Source: Bacteroidaceae bacterium
Lineage (GTDB): Bacteria; Bacteroidota; Bacteroidia; Bacteroidales; Bacteroidaceae
DNA length: 43,907 nt
Direction: 5' to 3'
Assembly: GCA_017541265.1 (NCBI GenBank)
Contig: JAFXZK010000104.1
Location: 1-43,907, forward strand
In this document: piece after piece, positions 21,161 to 28,048 of the stretch
Numbering within the stretch: the first letter of the stretch is position 1
Layout of the letters: every line of letters starts with the position of its first letter
Program-made: the position numbers and the translations under genes
The notes under the pieces: model-generated
The model's input: only the letters and a program-made list of their open reading frames with translations
The model's database searches: none
What the model was told of the DNA's origin: nothing

Positions 21161-22756
21161 TTAGTAGTTTAGCGGAGCCTCCGGGCAGGCATTCGGAGCT
21201 CGAATGCGCAATGCCTGTGCTATTGTCGGTGCTACCTGGTCGATGCTGACGGGTATGCGTACCTTCTCCGGCACAATGCCTGCGCCCAGGAAGAAGAGCG
21301 GGAAGCTCAGGTACGACTCGCGGCTGAGCGACTGTTCGTGCTTGTCTTCGTCCTTGAGCACCCATCCGGGAGAGACCTGAACGAGTATGTCGCCCGAGCA
21401 CTTCGGGTTGTAGGCGTTGCGGAGCTTGCTGATGCCTGGCGTGCCTGCACCCAAAGCCAGGCGCTGGCTGGTATAGACATCCTTCACGCCGCTCAGTTGG
21501 ATGAGGAACGCGCTGCAGCGGTCGAGCACCTCCGTCAGGTTGAGGTTGCGGTTCTCGATGAGCTTGAGGTTGAGGTATATCTGGTTGTCGATGGCAGTCT
21601 CTACATAGTCGCCCGGACCATAGACTGCGATGAGGTACATGTTGAGCAGGGCCTGTGCCTTGGTGATGGAGAAGACACCTGTCGGGATGCGGTACTTGCT
21701 CAAGTCCATCATCTCTTCGGAGTCGAAGTAGCCAGTGCTTGTGACGATGAACAATGTCTTGTCCATGCCCACCTTCCCGTCCACGAAGTTGAAGAGTTCT
21801 TCCAGCTGTCTGTCCAGGCGTGCATAGGTGTCCTGCATCTCCATGCCGAACGTCATGGCTGACTGATGGTCGTAGGCACCGGCATAGTAGGTCAGCGTCA
21901 GCATGTCGGTCACGGCGTCCGTGCCGAGTCCCGCCTTTTCGATGGCTTGCTTGGCAAAGAGGTTGACTTCGTCGTTGACGCAAGCTGTGGCTTTGAACTC
22001 ACGGTACTTGCGATTGCTGTTGAATTTGTGGCTGAAAGGCTTGACCTTGCTTCCGCTTGTTGATACAAAGTATTGGAAGTTCGTCACCTGGTCGTTGAGC
22101 GGCTTCCACTGGATATCGTCGATGCGACTGTCGAGCGAAAGGCGGATGTCGTAGTCCGTTGCCCAGTCGGGATAGTTGTCGTAGTAGATGGTTGCCGCCC
22201 ATTTGCCTGTCCAGTCGTCGAGCCAGAAGGCGCAGTTCCCTGCGTGTCCAGCGCCGAGGACAGCTGCTTCGCGTGTCGGGGCGATGGAATAGACGATGCT
22301 CTTCCCTTCGGAGGATATCTTCAGCTCATCGCTGATGGTAGAGACGGCGAGGTGCTTGGGCGAGGACTTCTCGTCGGTCATGATGCCGGGATAGGTATCG
22401 TCGTCGACGCAGAAGACGGGCAGGAGTGTCTGGCGGTCGAGCCAGTGCTCAGCCACGATGCCGTTTACATAGGGGCTTGTGCCGGTCATCAGGCAAGCCA
22501 TCGCCGAAGCGCGGTCTGGTGAGCTGAAAGGGTATTCCGCTTGCGAGTAGAAGCGTCCCTGCTCCTTGAGCCGCTGGAAGCCTCCCTGACCGTACAGGGG
22601 CGTGAAGGCGTCCATGTAGTCGCTGCGCAGCTGGTCGATGACGATGTTCACCACCAGCGACGGCACCTGCGGAGCGTCCTGCGCCATTGACCATTGACCA
22701 TTGACCATTGACCATTGGGCAAGGACAAGGAGGGAGTATAGGAAGCGTTGGCTCAT
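21161..22756 (-). CDS. PafA-like alkaline phosphatase family protein with altered active site
   Basis: This 531-residue secreted protein of the alkaline phosphatase superfamily (type I phosphodiesterase/PafA group) starts V-V-N-I-V-I-D-Q-L-R-S-D-Y (metal-ligand Asp41). Where PafA has the nucleophile in T-G-P-G-H-A-S, this protein has S-S-P-D-R-A-S (78-84). Where the family has an Asp-His metal pair after a beta strand (TADHG), it reads V-T-S-T-G-Y-F-D (338-345). The late His of the H-V-P motif appears to be replaced in 'SYLSFPLFFLGAGI'. D296-H297 may remain. Activity is therefore doubtful. The signal peptide contains W-S-M-V-N-G-Q-W-S-M, encoded by a 7-bp tandem repeat. Comparison to PafA motifs is from memory. 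Confidence 0.8.
   Translation of the reverse strand: MSQRFLYSLLVLAQWSMVNGQWSMAQDAPQVPSLVVNIVIDQLRSDYMDAFTPLYGQGGFQRLKEQGRFYSQAEYPFSSPDRASAMACLMTGTSPYVNGIVAEHWLDRQTLLPVFCVDDDTYPGIMTDEKSSPKHLAVSTISDELKISSEGKSIVYSIAPTREAAVLGAGHAGNCAFWLDDWTGKWAATIYYDNYPDWATDYDIRLSLDSRIDDIQWKPLNDQVTNFQYFVSTSGSKVKPFSHKFNSNRKYREFKATACVNDEVNLFAKQAIEKAGLGTDAVTDMLTLTYYAGAYDHQSAMTFGMEMQDTYARLDRQLEELFNFVDGKVGMDKTLFIVTSTGYFDSEEMMDLSKYRIPTGVFSITKAQALLNMYLIAVYGPGDYVETAIDNQIYLNLKLIENRNLNLTEVLDRCSAFLIQLSGVKDVYTSQRLALGAGTPGISKLRNAYNPKCSGDILVQVSPGWVLKDEDKHEQSLSRESYLSFPLFFLGAGIVPEKVRIPVSIDQVAPTIAQALRIRAPNACPEAPLNY
22684..22718 (-). repeat. 7-bp tandem repeat inside a signal peptide
   Basis: CCATTGA occurs at 22684, 22691, 22698 and 22705, followed by CCATTGG at 22712. 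It is five 7-bp units in the coding region for the C-terminal part of the phosphatase signal peptide. A gain or loss of one unit would shift the frame, and three units would restore it. Confidence 0.9.
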
Positions 22757-22762
22757 TTAACT

Positions 22763-24064
22763 TTAACCCTTTACCTTTTTTACCTTTTTACCTTTTAATC
22801 TTTTCACCTTTACCAAGTAGTAGCTTATCGGTCGCGTGAGCAAACACAATGCCAAAGGTACGGTTATTTTCGCAAATACCTGCGGAATCCATGGGGAAAA
22901 TAACAAGAACAGTGCCAAAAGCGCAAAGTAGAAGGCATACCAAAGGGTTCGCTTGTGCTTGATGGCAGATTTTATGACAAGTGGAATGCCAACAAGTGCG
23001 ATGGGGTTGAATAACCCAATCTGCCAGTTGGAGTCCACCGCAGGATGTTCCGAGAAGAAGAACATGAAGGTGAGCAGCACGCCTGCCGCGCCCTGTGCAA
23101 GCAGGAGCAGAACGTCCCAAAGCCAGAATATACGTTTCGTCCAGACCTCGAGCAACAGGATAAACAAGCAAAGAGCACCGAAGGCAAGACAGGCTTGCAA
23201 AGGAAGAAGCCCCCTCCCCGCTCCCCCTTTGGGGGAGTGCTTGGGAAACTCAGAGGTTTGCGGCTTGGACACTCCCCCAAAGGGGGAGCTGGAGGGGGCT
23301 TTTTTCACCAGCGGCCGCATGTCGCCTCTTGGTGTGCAGATGAAGGCGCCGTCGAAAGCTTTCATCAAGTTTTCAGGCACGAACATGGCTGCATGTGCGG
23401 ACGGGATGGTGTCCACCTCGCTGCCAAGCAGCAGGTCGTTGCCTTCCTGCGCCCAGGGATGCTCTGCCGTGTAGCGGTGCAGTATCTCGCGGAAAGTTTG
23501 GTGGGGTAGGGTGTCGGGGTACTGGATGCGACCGTTGATGGCCTGCTCCACCATGTCGCGCACCATTGTCGTGCAGTTCTTGTAGAGGAAGTTGTAGCGG
23601 TAGTTGCGGTTCTCCGGCAGGCAGTTCTCGATGAGACGGCTTGTCAGTCGCCGCGCCTCGGCGGGCGTCAGGTTCAGTTCCTGCTCCGTGATGCTCGAGC
23701 CGCGCTCCTCGTATTCCCTGACGAAGTATTCCCATGGGACTGGCTGCACCATGTAGTCCGTCTGCCCGAGCACGAAGCGCCAGGCGAAGTACGGTTTCGA
23801 CAAGTCGAACACGCCGTAGTTGAAGACGATGGACCCACCCCAATCATCCCATAAAGGGGAGATTTCCTCTTCAAAGTTCTCTCCCTTTAAGGGAGAGTCA
23901 GAGAGGGTCTTTTCGCACCTGATGGCTGTGTGCCCGTACAGCTCATAGACCTCCTGCCCCGGCGAACAGGTGAGCAGCGTCACGCGGATGCTGTCCTGCT
24001 GAGCGAAACAATGAGCCTGTAAGGACAAAACAAGGCACAAAAATATGACAGTCTTCTTAAACAC
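22763..24064 (-). CDS. DUF4105/Lnb-type membrane protein carrying two in-frame palindromic insertions
   Basis: This 433-residue protein has a signal peptide (1-21) and a periplasmic papain-like domain with Y-G-H-T-A-I-R (His45) and F-L-Y-K-N-C-T-T (Cys164), followed by several membrane helices (about 290-420). The family (DUF4105) includes proteins named Lnb for lipoprotein N-acylation; I infer a similar envelope role. Two stretches do not belong to the family: residues 52-77 (element at 23832-23910) and 254-286 (element at 23207-23301). Each lies in a loop, one just after His45 and one before the first membrane helix. The last 15 residues (K-V-K-R-L-K-G-K-K-V-K-K-V-K-G) are encoded by a short purine-rich repeat. 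The GTG start at 24064 lies 5 bases after the -7 box. Confidence 0.82.
   Translation of the reverse strand: MFKKTVIFLCLVLSLQAHCFAQQDSIRVTLLTCSPGQEVYELYGHTAIRCEKTLSDSPLKGENFEEEISPLWDDWGGSIVFNYGVFDLSKPYFAWRFVLGQTDYMVQPVPWEYFVREYEERGSSITEQELNLTPAEARRLTSRLIENCLPENRNYRYNFLYKNCTTMVRDMVEQAINGRIQYPDTLPHQTFREILHRYTAEHPWAQEGNDLLLGSEVDTIPSAHAAMFVPENLMKAFDGAFICTPRGDMRPLVKKAPSSSPFGGVSKPQTSEFPKHSPKGGAGRGLLPLQACLAFGALCLFILLLEVWTKRIFWLWDVLLLLAQGAAGVLLTFMFFFSEHPAVDSNWQIGLFNPIALVGIPLVIKSAIKHKRTLWYAFYFALLALFLLFSPWIPQVFAKITVPLALCLLTRPISYYLVKVKRLKGKKVKKVKG
23207..23301. repeat. G/C-rich palindromic element in frame inside the Lnb-type gene (site 2)
   Basis: The outer inverted repeat AAGCCCCCTCC (23207-23217) matches GGAGGGGGCTT (23291-23301) perfectly. 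Inside are CTCCCCC-TTT-GGGGGAG (23221-23237) and CTCCCCC-AAA-GGGGGAG (23272-23288), the same hairpins as at 21029. It is 95 bp long, contains no stop in the coding frame, and encodes a Ser/Pro/Gly-rich linker. Confidence 0.88.
23832..23910. repeat. Palindromic element in frame inside the Lnb-type gene (site 1)
   Basis: GACCC (23832-23836) and GGGTC (23905-23909) form the outer repeat. CTCTCCC-TTTAA-GGGAGAG (23879-23897) is a clear inner hairpin. The other half is eroded (CCC at 23848 with GGGG at 23856). It adds about 25 residues directly after the first conserved motif and keeps the frame. Confidence 0.72.
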
Positions 24065-24069
24065 GGGCG

Positions 24070-24077
24070 CAAAGGTA
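24070..24077 (-). promoter_or_regulatory. -7 box directly before a GTG start (Lnb-type gene)
   Basis: TACCTTTG on the minus strand is followed by five bases (CGCCC) and then the GTG start at 24064. Transcription starting about 5-8 bases after the box would begin at or inside the start codon, so the mRNA is probably leaderless. The coaX gene has nearly the same junction. Confidence 0.6.
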
Positions 24078-24083
24078 CAAAGA

Positions 24084-24110
24084 ATAATTCATAATTCATA
24101 ATTCATAATT
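24084..24110. repeat. 7-bp tandem repeat ATAATTC
   Basis: ATAATTC occurs three times from 24084 and is followed by ATAATT. It lies just upstream (in the direction of transcription) of the Lnb-type promoter, where a -33 element would be expected. Confidence 0.85.
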
Positions 24111-24197
24111 TTCTTGTTCGCTGTGTTTTTGTCTAAAAAAGCATTCCCTGCTTCTGAGGGAAAGCTGAATCATAGCGAACGCTTTTTTATTTTGTCC

Positions 24198-24327
24198 CAC
24201 AGAAATCAAGGAAATCACAGAAAACTTTTTTGAACACTGATGACTCGGATATAACGGATAATTTACTATCCCTTTATCTGTGTAATCCGTACAATCCGTT
24301 TTCGTTATTATTTCTATGGCTTCTGTG
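24198..24327. repeat. Eroded large palindrome (about 130 bp)
   Basis: The left arm starts CACAGAAATCAAGGAAAT. The right arm read on the other strand starts CACAGAAGCCATAGAAAT. Both continue with runs of related 9-base words (for example TAATCCGT and ACAATCCGT near 24286-24300). The two arms form an imperfect inverted repeat. The open frame across it (24230-24562) is not gene-like. The rest of 24328-24558 shows nothing I can name. Confidence 0.6.
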
Positions 24328-24558
24328 TAAGGATGCTGTCAAAGAAATTCGCAAAACGGCTCTTCTGGCGGCATCTTTTTGTCTGTGTGGTGTTTTTGTA
24401 CCCCAAAAGCAAGAAATGGGCTTAAATCGAATTGGTATTGGTTATCAGGCGGTTGTATGGTTGCATTGCACGGCTTTGTGGCAAAAAAGTATTTGGACGG
24501 AATGGTGTTCTGTCAAACGGTACAAAGATTTGCGGGAAAACGAGCATGGTTTTCCACC

Positions 24559-24625
24559 ATAAAGAACGTGGGTCTTTGGCAATAAGTACGTGGACTTATG
24601 GTCATAAGTCCACGTACTTATAAAA
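24559..24625. repeat. ATAAGTCC-type palindromic array 3
   Basis: Units start at 24559 (degenerate), 24582 and 24604. The last two pair perfectly over 18 bp (ATAAGTACGTGGACTTAT with ATAAGTCCACGTACTTAT, loop GGTC). The central bases differ from those of the other arrays, but the two arms match each other. Confidence 0.85.
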
Positions 24626-24695
24626 GGCAAGGCACGCTTTGGCTCCAAACGGCCCAATTTTGATGTAAGGTTTTTTCATATAAAGGTCTTCTTTT

Positions 24696-24834
24696 TGTTC
24701 GGGCGGATTTGCAATCCGACCGCATTGGATATAGGGATTTGCAATCCCGACATAATGTTGTCGCACTGCAAATGTTTTTATTGCATTATAAATGCTTATA
24801 TTCAATACTGGCGGATTGCAAATCCGCCAGAACA
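24696..24834 (+). repeat. MITE-like element, copy 1
   Basis: It begins TGTTCGGGCGGATTTGCAAT and ends with the inverted form ATTGCAAATCCGCCAGAACA. Copy 2 (31232-31353, opposite orientation) shares the ends and internal stretches such as GGATATAGGGATTT and AAATGCTTATATTC. There is no transposase gene inside (139 bp). Extra partial end copies follow at 24831-24888, where CGCAAATCCGCCAGAACAG occurs twice. Confidence 0.87.
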
Positions 24835-24969
24835 GCGCAAATCCGCCAGAACAGGGGTCGCCAGAACAGCGCAAATCCGCCAGAACAGTCATCCGTGTTC
24901 AACACCTGAAACTAACGAACAAGAATTGAAGAAATTCCTATTCCTGTATGCCAACTCCTTTATATGCGT

Positions 24970-25553
24970 TTATTTAACCATGACTTTTGTTGTCGTGCCG
25001 TCGCTCTTGCGGATGATATTCAAACCGTGCTGCTGGGTGGGCTGTCTGCGGCCTGTGAGGTCGTAGATGGCCTGGATGTTGTCCGTCGAATGTTGTCCGT
25101 CGCTGGCTTCGATTTCATCAATGCCTGTCGCATAGGTTTCTTCGTCTGCAAACGTCACTTCCGTGCAAACTTCGCCATCAGAATAATCCCTCACCACTCT
25201 GCTTCGGGCATCCCAATATGCATAGTACGGGTAAATGATGCCACCGTTTCTCAATATCAGGGAATTAAATCCAACGATTCTTCCTGTTTTGATTCTTTTG
25301 CCCTTGGTGGTCAGGTCTATTATCAAATTTCCACGAGTGCCATTGTCGTCGGGATAACCGTCTAAGTCTTCGTCGAGGGGTCGTAGGTCACCTTTCCCGT
25401 CACCGTGCCTTGTGTGGAGCTGATGGCGGCACCTATGTCGTCCTTGTTGGTGTCGTTCACCTGCACGCCGCACACCCAAATGTTGTAGCTGGCGGCCTGT
25501 CCGGTCACGATGCCTGCAATGAGCAGGAGCATGGAGAGTAGGGTCTTTTTCAT
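24970..25553 (-). pseudogene. Small secreted protein with sorting tail, frameshifted
   Basis: A clear start (MKKTLLSMLLLIAGIVTGQA, signal peptide) continues as S-Y-N-I-W-V-C-G-V-Q-V-N and runs to Y-D-P-S-T-K-T, then stops at 25362. The neighbouring frame continues without a gap as L-D-G-Y-P-D-D-N-G and ends with a sorting-type tail (I-Y-D-L-T-G-R-R, then T-T-T-K-V-M-V-K). The total length, 584 bases, is one short of a whole number of codons, so one missing base near 25360-25375 explains the break. The protein would be 194 residues, and I do not recognise a function. It could be a real mutation or a sequence error. Confidence 0.72.
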
Positions 25554-25595
25554 ATTGTACTAATTATAATAAGATTATAACGCGCTTTGCGCATA

Positions 25596-25603
25596 CAAAG
25601 TTA
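25596..25603 (-). promoter_or_regulatory. -7 box for the small secreted protein
   Basis: TAACTTTG on the minus strand lies 43 bases before the ATG at 25553. The same box and a similar distance occur upstream of the small secreted protein at 37845. The leader contains GCGC-AAA-GCGC (about 25582-25592), a short hairpin. Confidence 0.55.
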
Positions 25604-25687
25604 AATATAAGTTTGCATTTTTATGCTACCTATTGGTTAAAGTTTGTTAAATACGCGGGGCTTGCCGGCAAGGAGGCAGCGTTTTTT

Positions 25688-25769
25688 TATTTTTAACTTT
25701 CAATTTTTCATTTTTTCAACTTTTTTACCTTTTCACCTTTTCTCCTTTTCAACTTTTTCCGTACCTTTG
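25688..25769 (+). promoter_or_regulatory. coaX promoter behind a pyrimidine-rich repeat tract
   Basis: TACCTTTG at 25762-25769 is followed by CACCC and the GTG start at 25775, so the message is probably leaderless. 25688-25759 is a run of TTTTTCA / TTTTCAC / TTTTACC-type units on the upstream side, with no clear -33 TTTG. Confidence 0.6.
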
Positions 25770-25774
25770 CACCC

Positions 25775-26503
25775 GTGAAATTGATAATAGACATAGGAAA
25801 CACCGTCGCCAAGATGGTTGCTTTCCGTGGCGACGAGCCTGTCGAAGAGGTTCGGGCAGAGGGCGGTGAGCTTTCGGGCCTGGATGATTTCGTGAAGAGA
25901 CACAACTTCCGGCGCGGTATTGTGGGCAGCGTCCGCGATCTCACCGCCTGCGAGGAAGCCGCTCTCGCCCGTCTGACAATCCCTATGCTCCGTTTCTCGT
26001 CCGACACGCCCGTTCCCATCTCGAACCGCTACCGTACGCCCGAGACGCTGGGCAGCGACCGTCTGGCCGCCGTCATCGGCGCCAGTTCGCTCCGTCCTGG
26101 CAAGGATCTGCTCATCATCGACGCAGGCACCTGCATCACTTACGAGGTGATTGACGCGAGGGGCAACTACTGGGGCGGCAACATCGCCCCGGGTATGCAG
26201 ATGCGCTTGAAGGCGCTTCACGAGTTCACGGCACGCCTGCCCCTCGTGGAGGCCGAGGGCGAAGTGCCCGGCATGGGCTACAATACCGAGACCGCCATCC
26301 GCAGCGGCGTGCTGCGAGGCATGAAGTACGAGATAGAGGGCTACATTAAGTCCATGCGCTCCAAGTTCCCGCATCTGGAGGTCTTCCTGACCGGCGGCAA
26401 CCGCATCAACTTCGACACAAACATCATCAACCTGATATTCACCGACAAGTACATCGTCCCCCGGGGGCTGAACAGGATACTGGACTATAACAATGAAAGG
26501 TAA
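25775..26503 (+). CDS. coaX: Type III pantothenate kinase
   Basis: This enzyme phosphorylates pantothenate, the first step of coenzyme A synthesis. The 242-residue protein shows the ASKHA-fold motifs of the family: D-I-G-N-T (6-10, phosphate 1), G-S-D-R (93-96, pantothenate side), D-A-G-T (116-119, phosphate 2) and G-G-N-I-A-P-G (134-140). Because D-I-G-N-T must lie at the very N-terminus, the GTG at 25775 is the only reasonable start. It lies 5 bases after the -7 box. The gene heads an operon with an outer-membrane protein, lptC and a CNNM-type protein, a common order in Bacteroidales. Confidence 0.95.
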   Translation: MKLIIDIGNTVAKMVAFRGDEPVEEVRAEGGELSGLDDFVKRHNFRRGIVGSVRDLTACEEAALARLTIPMLRFSSDTPVPISNRYRTPETLGSDRLAAVIGASSLRPGKDLLIIDAGTCITYEVIDARGNYWGGNIAPGMQMRLKALHEFTARLPLVEAEGEVPGMGYNTETAIRSGVLRGMKYEIEGYIKSMRSKFPHLEVFLTGGNRINFDTNIINLIFTDKYIVPRGLNRILDYNNER

Positions 26504-26678
26504 AAAAGTGAAAAGGTGAAAAGGAAAAAAGGTGAAGAGTGAAGAATAAAAAGTAAGAATGATGACTATGAACTATGAACTGAAATATAATCTGGCCAAG
26601 CCTTTGGCATGTCGTCGCCTCTGGTGCGCGATAGTGACTCTTATTCTTCACTTTTCACTCTTCACTTTTCACTCCTTC
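26501..26678 (+). repeat. Complementary short-unit repeats flanking a start codon (outer-membrane protein gene)
   Basis: The upstream arm (26501-26554) is purine-rich with units such as AAAAGTG, AAAAGGTG and GAAGAGTG. The downstream arm (26637-26678) is made of TTCACTTTTCACTC-type units and encodes the hydrophobic core of the signal peptide. GTGAAGAATAA (26539-26549) is exactly complementary to TTATTCTTCAC (26641-26651), so the mRNA can fold with the start codon at 26559 in the loop. Confidence 0.75.
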
Positions 26679-27929
26679 GCCCAGGTGAGCAGCACGAACT
26701 CCACTTACTCGCGCTTCGGGCTTGGGTTGCTCCACGACCAGTCGCAGGGCTTCAACAAGTCGATGGGCGGCATCGGGCTTGGCGTGCGCATCGGCAACCG
26801 CATCAATACGACGAACCCCGCCTCCTACTCCGCCATCGACTCCCTAAGCATCCTTTTGGATGTGGGCATGAGCGGCTCTTTCGGGCAGATGCGGCAGGGC
26901 ACGCAAAGCGTAAAGGTGAAGAGCGCCTCGCTCGACTATATCCATGCCGGCATGCACATCGCCAAGAGGCTTGGCCTCGCGGTCGGCTTCATGCCATATA
27001 CCAGCATCGGCTATCAGTTCGCTTCGCCAGAAACTGTTATCACCAATGATGCCAACACCACACAGAAAATCTCCTACAGCAACATCTATAGCGGCAGCGG
27101 CGGCATAAACCAGGCTTACATCGGCTTGGGCTGGAGGGTGTATCGCGACCTCTCAATTGGTGCCAACGTCAGCCTCATCTGGGGACAATACAGCCACCTC
27201 CTCGTGCCGTACTACATGGATGGCGGAACAAGCAGCAACTCCTACAGCAGCACCATCAAGGGCTACTACGCTTCGCTGAAGACCTATAAGCTGGACTTTG
27301 GCGCACAGTACCCCGTGCGCCTGTCATCGCAGGACTGGCTGAACCTCGGCGTGACCGTCGGACTTGGGCACAAGTTCGCCCAGGACGCCACACTCCTTAT
27401 CTATTCCACAAAGGGCGACTCTACGAGTTTTACGGCGACCACACCCTTCGACCTGCCTTATTCCTTCGGTGTCGGTGCCGCCTGGCAGCATAAGAACACA
27501 CTGGTAGTCGGCGCGGATATGCACCATGAGCGGTGGGGCAATTGCCGCATGCCCGTCGAGACGTCGAATGCGTACGTCCCCATGAAAGGCGGCTACAAGA
27601 ACATGACGAAGATTGCCGTCGGCGCACAGTGGACGCCGGACCCCTTTGACAAGAGGTACTGGAAGCGCATCCAATACCGTATCGGCGCAAACTACACGAC
27701 TCCCTACCTCAAAGTGGACGGGAAAGACGGTCCAAAGGAAATCAGGCTGACCGTCGGTGCTGGTCTGCCCATCACGAACAGGCTCAACAACCGTTCTGTG
27801 GTCAACTTCGGTGTGCAATGGCTGAGACGCTCGTCCAGTGCCGCAGGCATGGTGAAGGAAGACTATCTGCTCATCAACCTCGGCATGACCTTCAACGAGC
27901 GCTGGTTCATGAAGTATAAGATAGAATAA
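26559..27929 (+). CDS. Outer-membrane beta-barrel protein downstream of coaX
   Basis: This 456-residue protein has a signal peptide (cleavage about SFA/Q, residue 42) and many alternating strands with Gly and aromatic residues. It starts with 'STYSRFGLGLL' and N-T-T-N-P-A-S-Y, as in FadL/PorV-like proteins that follow coaX in Bacteroidales. The protein ends in 'MTFNERWFMKYKIE'. The first 25 residues before the hydrophobic core are unusually long, so a later start is possible. Only ATG codons at 26559, 26562 and 26568 are in frame near the start, and all give an extended n-region. The substrate is unknown. It belongs to the coaX-lptC operon (gap of 55 bases to coaX). Confidence 0.82.
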   Translation: MMTMNYELKYNLAKPLACRRLWCAIVTLILHFSLFTFHSFAQVSSTNSTYSRFGLGLLHDQSQGFNKSMGGIGLGVRIGNRINTTNPASYSAIDSLSILLDVGMSGSFGQMRQGTQSVKVKSASLDYIHAGMHIAKRLGLAVGFMPYTSIGYQFASPETVITNDANTTQKISYSNIYSGSGGINQAYIGLGWRVYRDLSIGANVSLIWGQYSHLLVPYYMDGGTSSNSYSSTIKGYYASLKTYKLDFGAQYPVRLSSQDWLNLGVTVGLGHKFAQDATLLIYSTKGDSTSFTATTPFDLPYSFGVGAAWQHKNTLVVGADMHHERWGNCRMPVETSNAYVPMKGGYKNMTKIAVGAQWTPDPFDKRYWKRIQYRIGANYTTPYLKVDGKDGPKEIRLTVGAGLPITNRLNNRSVVNFGVQWLRRSSSAAGMVKEDYLLINLGMTFNERWFMKYKIE

Positions 27930-27930
27930 T

Positions 27931-28048
27931 AAAAAGTGAAAAAGTGAAAAAGCAAGACGCATTAACATCAAGAGTATAAGATATTATGAAACGCATAGTA
28001 TTCCTGTTCTTTTTTCACCTTTTCACTCTTTCAATTTTTCACCTTTTA
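27931..28048 (+). repeat. Complementary short-unit repeats flanking the lptC start codon
   Basis: The upstream arm AAAAAGTGAAAAAGTG (27931-27952) pairs with CTTTTTTCACCTTTTCAC (28009-28026) over about 16 bp with one mismatch and one bulge. The ATG at 27986 lies in the loop. The downstream units (TTTTTCACCTTTTCACTC, then TTTTTCACCTTTT) encode the hydrophobic core of the LptC signal peptide. Confidence 0.75.

Noticed and set aside
23045-23509. Open frames over the element at 23207 on the plus strand
   Set aside because: They arise because the palindrome lacks stops in several frames. The minus-strand gene has the conserved family motifs.
24230-24562. 110-codon open frame in the gap
   Set aside because: It reads through an eroded palindrome and simple repeats; the protein has no signal, motif or gene-like codon pattern.
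24696-24834. Complete insertion sequence
   Set aside because: At 139 bp there is no room for a transposase; only MITE-like status can be supported.
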